A DNA stretch of 64,000 nt from Alisma plantago-aquatica (taxonomy: Eukaryota; Streptophyta; Magnoliopsida; Alismatales; Alismataceae). A program made the position numbers and the translations under genes. The stretch's first letter is position 1. Each line of letters begins with the position of its first letter. This document shows, one piece after another, positions 60,901 to 64,000 of the stretch. The stretch lies in NCBI GenBank assembly GCA_963693085.1, contig OY856411.1, positions 67,591,501-67,655,500 on the forward strand, given 5' to 3'. Under the pieces are notes generated by a model that saw only the letters and a program-made list of their open reading frames with translations, was not told where the DNA came from and ran no database searches.

Positions 60901-61384
60901 CAAGGCAACCAAATAGGATAGCTTAGAATGACTTGTGCAGCCTCTATAGAGTGGTTGATCAGCCTCTTTTAGTAGCTTGTAAAATCTTTGTGCGTCTAAA
61001 TTTGCAGGTTCCTCTGTAGCTTCAGTAGAATGGTCGTTTGTTGCGTCACCCATACCAAAAAAATCCCCCAGCATCTGATGCATATTTTCGGTGCTAGGCA
61101 TGTTTGGTGCCAAAATAGGATTGCTCCTACCAATCACCTCCCCATGAAACGTCCAAACATCATTGCTATGCACAAATCCTTTTTGTAATACATGTGAGAA
61201 TACCTCCTCCTTTGTTTTAAGGTATCTGTTTAAACATACCATGCAGGGACATATTAATTTCCCCTATCTGATGGTCTTTGATGGAGAAGAGCAAACTCAA
61301 TGAACTTTCATAACCCTGCCTTGAATACATCACTTCGTATTCTATTCCCAATATACATCCAACTCTGATCTATTAGAAAATCCA
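57952..61384 (-). pseudogene. CACTA-2 TNP2-like transposase (Transposase_21, DUF4218, DUF4216), broken
   Basis: Read on the minus strand from an ATG near 61384. The N-terminus has 'DQSWMY' and 'FIEFA', then 61242-60334 ('HGEVI', 'SKLSYLVALLYLKEESGWSN', 'YRKEAASKENCDTCGASRW', 'DMIWPLEGKGKDGRVHHPSDTPKWLSIDARYPDFA', 'RLALATDGFNAFGNMSASHSIWPV') and 60343-59861 ('MMSLLIPGPHMVGNDLDVYLEPLIEEL', 'LWTINNFPAYGDLSGW', 'LGCPCYN'). DUF4218 lies at about 59780-58850 ('MMHIEKNVCENI', 'SHDCHVLMHQILPIALR', 'LPIHLAYEARLAGSV', 'MYPIERYLKKLKKYVR'). DUF4216 lies at 58596-57952 ('GFSVNGYRFRSKHIE', 'YYGYLEEVIELTYG', 'VPLFRCSWYD'). Breaks: a stop near 61320 and a frame change soon after, a frame change near 60340, and stops near 59861 and 59140. 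TNP2 cuts and joins transposon ends; this copy cannot. Confidence 0.88.
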
Positions 61385-61433
61385 TCTATATGAGGGAAAA
61401 TATAAAATAAGTTAAGCACACATTATAAGAAAT

Positions 61434-61437
<4 letters not shown>

Positions 61438-61510
<73 letters not shown>
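61438..61510. repeat. (CA)n(TA)n microsatellite
   Basis: An AC run of about 25 bp followed by a TA run of about 50 bp. Frames through it are low-complexity artefacts. Confidence 0.95.
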
Positions 61511-61799
61511 TGCAATTCATATACTTGTCAAAGTTGAAGCAATGGCAGACATGATTGTGGAACTGATAGTGAAGCCACTTTAGAGAGCCAATAATAATAG
61601 AAAAAACTATTGGTTTTTGGGTGGGTGAAGGAATAAGAGACTTGGTTCTACAATGATGACCAAGAGAGAAAGTATTTGACATGCAAGTTTGGAGAGTACC
61701 CATCAATACCATTACAACTTGGCTATTCCTTCTTTATTGTGTTCAATACATTTTTATTTTGGGCTTAATAAATTATCATATTTTTGGATTAATAGAGGC

Positions 61800-62368
61800 T
61801 AAATTATCCCAAAATTGTATGTATATAGATATATGTATGTGCATATCTATATATTTATATGTTTGTTTGTTAACAACTATGGATATTTGACTACTTTTAT
61901 CATTATATGTTGCACATATGTACACATTCCCTTGTGTATGTGTATATATATGAATCTGTGTATAATTATAACTATATTTATATGTATAGATATGTATCTA
62001 TATATATACATGTGTATTTGTAATGGTATATCTATCTAAACATATATATAATTCTATTTTAGAGATATGTGAATCTGTATAGTTATATATTTAAATTTGT
62101 ATAGTATAAAATAGAAATATGTCTATATAGTAATAGTATATTTATATATATCTATTATATATATGTCAATCTGTATAGTATAAAATAGAAATCTGTCTGC
62201 ATAGTATATACATGTATGCATATGTAAATCTGTATCATATGAAGCAAATTGCTTAGAATGCTTCCAATGCATATGTAAATCTGTATCATAGGAAGCAAAT
62301 CTGTATATACATATATGCATCTGTAAATCTGTATAGTATAAAATAGAAATTTGTCTACATAGTAATAG

Positions 62369-62404
<36 letters not shown>

Positions 62405-62500
62405 GTCAATCTATATAGTATAAAATAGAAATTTGTCTGTATAGTATATACATGTATGCTTCCAATGCATATGTAAATCTGTATAGTATTGCTTCCAATG
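61800..62500. repeat. AT-rich minisatellite
   Basis: Irregular tandem copies of a unit with phrases 'AATCTGTATAGTATAAAATAGAAAT', 'TGTCTRCATAGTA' and 'GCTTCCAATGCATATGTAAATCTGTAT'. The period is variable. The last copies merge into the LINE fragment at about 62484. Confidence 0.75.
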
Positions 62501-63125
62501 CTTCGTGGGTATGGAAGGAAATTGTTTACAACAGGGATATCATTCTCAGAATATCGATTTCACTGTTGGTAATGGGAACAAGATCCTTTGGAGGGATCCG
62601 TGGATTAAAAAGAATTCTTTCCTGGATGATAGTATTGGTCATGACTCAATCCTTAAACTTGGTAAAGGAAAATTGGTTAATTTGAGTTGTCTATTTGATG
62701 AAGGAAACTGGATTAATTCTATTATTGATTCGGTGAAAGAGCTTTGCTCTCCTGATTTTTCTAGGGAGGATACAATCTCTTTGAATGGATTGATCCCTGT
62801 GTGTTTCAAAGATTTCATGCATTGTGTTCGCTGTAAAAGCGATGTTAAACCATGGGCTAAGTGGCTATGTTTGGCTAAAACATCTAAAAGAAGTTATGTT
62901 TGTGCTTGAGTAATGTTTCGTCAGAAGCTTCCCACTCAAGACTACCTGAAGGGGTTAGGGATCCAGTTTCCTTCGAGATGTGAACTATGCATAACTAGGG
63001 AAGAGTCCCTCAATCATCTCTTGTTTGAATTTTGTTGTGTGAAGAAGATCTGGTTGATGGCCCATAGAGATGGATACATCAATAGGTCCCCTGATACTTT
63101 TTCAGATTGCATGACATACAACTAG
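62484..63125 (+). pseudogene. LINE (non-LTR retrotransposon) ORF2 C-terminal fragment
   Basis: The C-terminal region after the RT of plant L1-type elements: 'ASWVWKEIVYNRDII' in one frame, then 'GNGNKILWRDPWIKKNSFLDD' in another (frame change near 62540), a linker, and after an in-frame TGA at 62907-62909 the zf-RVT-type segment 'FRQKLPTQDYLKGLGIQFPSRCELCITREESLNHLLFECC' in broken form ('CELC...NHLLFEFC'). The 5' part including RT is absent, as expected for a 5'-truncated LINE copy. Non-functional. Confidence 0.8.
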
Positions 63126-64000
63126 AAGCAGAATGAACAAAATATCAATTTAATGTTCGGCTTCATATCTGTCAAACCATGTTGTGGAGCATCTCCCTGG
63201 AGATTTAAGGTTTTTGGATGGGCTTAAAATAATCATAATGTAGTCCAAAATCTAGTGCAACAGCCTATTTGCAATGAGATAAAAAAGAAATCAAGATAAT
63301 AGCAAGGGGATTTTGGCCACACATACTATTCTATGGATCTTGGTGGTTGAATACAATCTATAGACGATTAGGATTGGATAGGTTCAATCCTGCCCTGATC
63401 TAACACATTGAGAAAGAGTCTAAAGTGCACTTCAACCCAAAAAGGGGTATCTTATATATCAAACACCCACTTTTACCCATTATCTTAACACATTCCAATT
63501 AACTCCATTTTAACGCAAAATTCAACCATCGATTTGTTATTATACATTGATAATTATGATGGTCTTAGATATTTGATTTCATCAATGACAACCCTATAAT
63601 TAATTAAAATGGTTTAGTTTTTTATAATTTCTAATAAATTATAGGAGTATGAATCTTTGTCACAACAGGACATTGTACATAATTTTTCATCATGCTTAAT
63701 TGGGACCTATTTCACATTGAGTTCCAAGTACCTCTTAATCTTAACATAAAAATGGAACTACAACAAATAAACAAGCTCCTTCATTGGACCTTTTTTGGCG
63801 GTTTAAATATCATGAGGCCTAATGATATACATGAATTTGCAATGAGTTGTCAGTCCCTCAAGACCAAGATGTTACTATTTAAGAATATAGAGTAAACTAG
63901 TTTGGTTACTATGCCTTATTATATATGAAACAATATCAAGTAATTATATTAATAACGTAAGTTATAGCTCAATGTAGAATAATTATTAAGTGAAAATCTT
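63126..64000. other. AT-rich sequence downstream of the LINE fragment
   Basis: No gene recognised. Probably the LINE 3' tail region and flanking DNA; no clear poly-A end is visible. Confidence 0.45.

Larger units (their letters stand above)
49902..61400 (-). mobile_element. CACTA-2: second CACTA element, right end not seen
   Basis: The left terminus CACTAGTAAAAATTGGGTC at 49902 is of the CACTA type and is followed by subterminal copies of GCCCTCACAAAT/GAGGGACTATTTA-like sequence (49960-50400). The minus-strand genes at 55.6-61.4 kb are the canonical CACTA pair (Transposase_24 and TNP2 with DUF4216/DUF4218). No complementary TTTTTACTAGTG terminus is found before the window end, so the right limit here is the start of the TNP2 gene, not the true end. 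The element is interrupted by a solo LTR (52167-55083). Confidence 0.7.

Overview
The window is nuclear DNA of a flowering plant, probably a eudicot. The evidence is plant-type transposons: Athila-lineage gypsy elements with a tRNA-Asp-type primer site, a copia element with a tRNA-iMet-type primer site, two CACTA (En/Spm) elements with Transposase_24, Transposase_21, DUF4216 and DUF4218 domains, a LINE fragment, and long AT-rich stretches. I see no intact host gene. The only host-like trace is a broken ubiquitin-like coding fragment near 46.5-46.8 kb. The species cannot be named from the sequence alone.

Layout. 1-904 is the right part of an LTR-like sequence. 3.21-3.83 kb holds a small inverted-repeat element sitting inside a TA microsatellite. 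4564-22687 is a complete CACTA transposon with an AAT target duplication; it carries one spliced gene (Transposase_24-like plus Ulp1/C48 protease) at its right side. A complete 12.5-kb Athila retrotransposon (4674-17155, target duplication CAATC) is nested 110 bp inside its left end. It carries gag, protease, RT, RNase H, integrase and an ATHILA ORF-1/envelope-position protein. 24184-29747 is a non-autonomous Athila-like element encoding one intact acidic protein. Its right end is an inverted copy of its own LTR head, yet the element has a perfect ATATG target duplication. 30091-30805 is a probable solo LTR. 32154-41264 is a minus-strand copia element with CATAG target duplications, recognisable gag and badly decayed pol. 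41.3-49.9 kb is gene-poor. From 49902 a second CACTA element begins, with minus-strand genes at 55.6-61.4 kb, interrupted by a 2.9-kb solo LTR (52167-55083, target duplication AATAG). The window ends with minisatellite DNA grading into a LINE 3' fragment.

Nesting gives a relative order: CACTA-1 before Athila, and CACTA-2 before the solo LTR. All elements are decayed to some degree. The Athila element has a few stop codons and one frame change. The non-autonomous element looks young.

Most interesting signals. (1) Four different LTR families each carry their own short palindrome, repeated at about two DNA helical turns (20-22 bp). In the Athila element the palindromes come as pairs exactly 22 bp apart, with the pairs spaced mainly 71-72 bp. 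The same Athila motif also occurs in a solo LTR that looks unrelated. (2) The retroelement at 24184-29747 appears to have integrated through two copies of its U3 end, with a template-switch mosaic at the fold. (3) The two Athila-like elements share a second, internal polypurine-tract box 1.1-1.5 kb before the 3' LTR.
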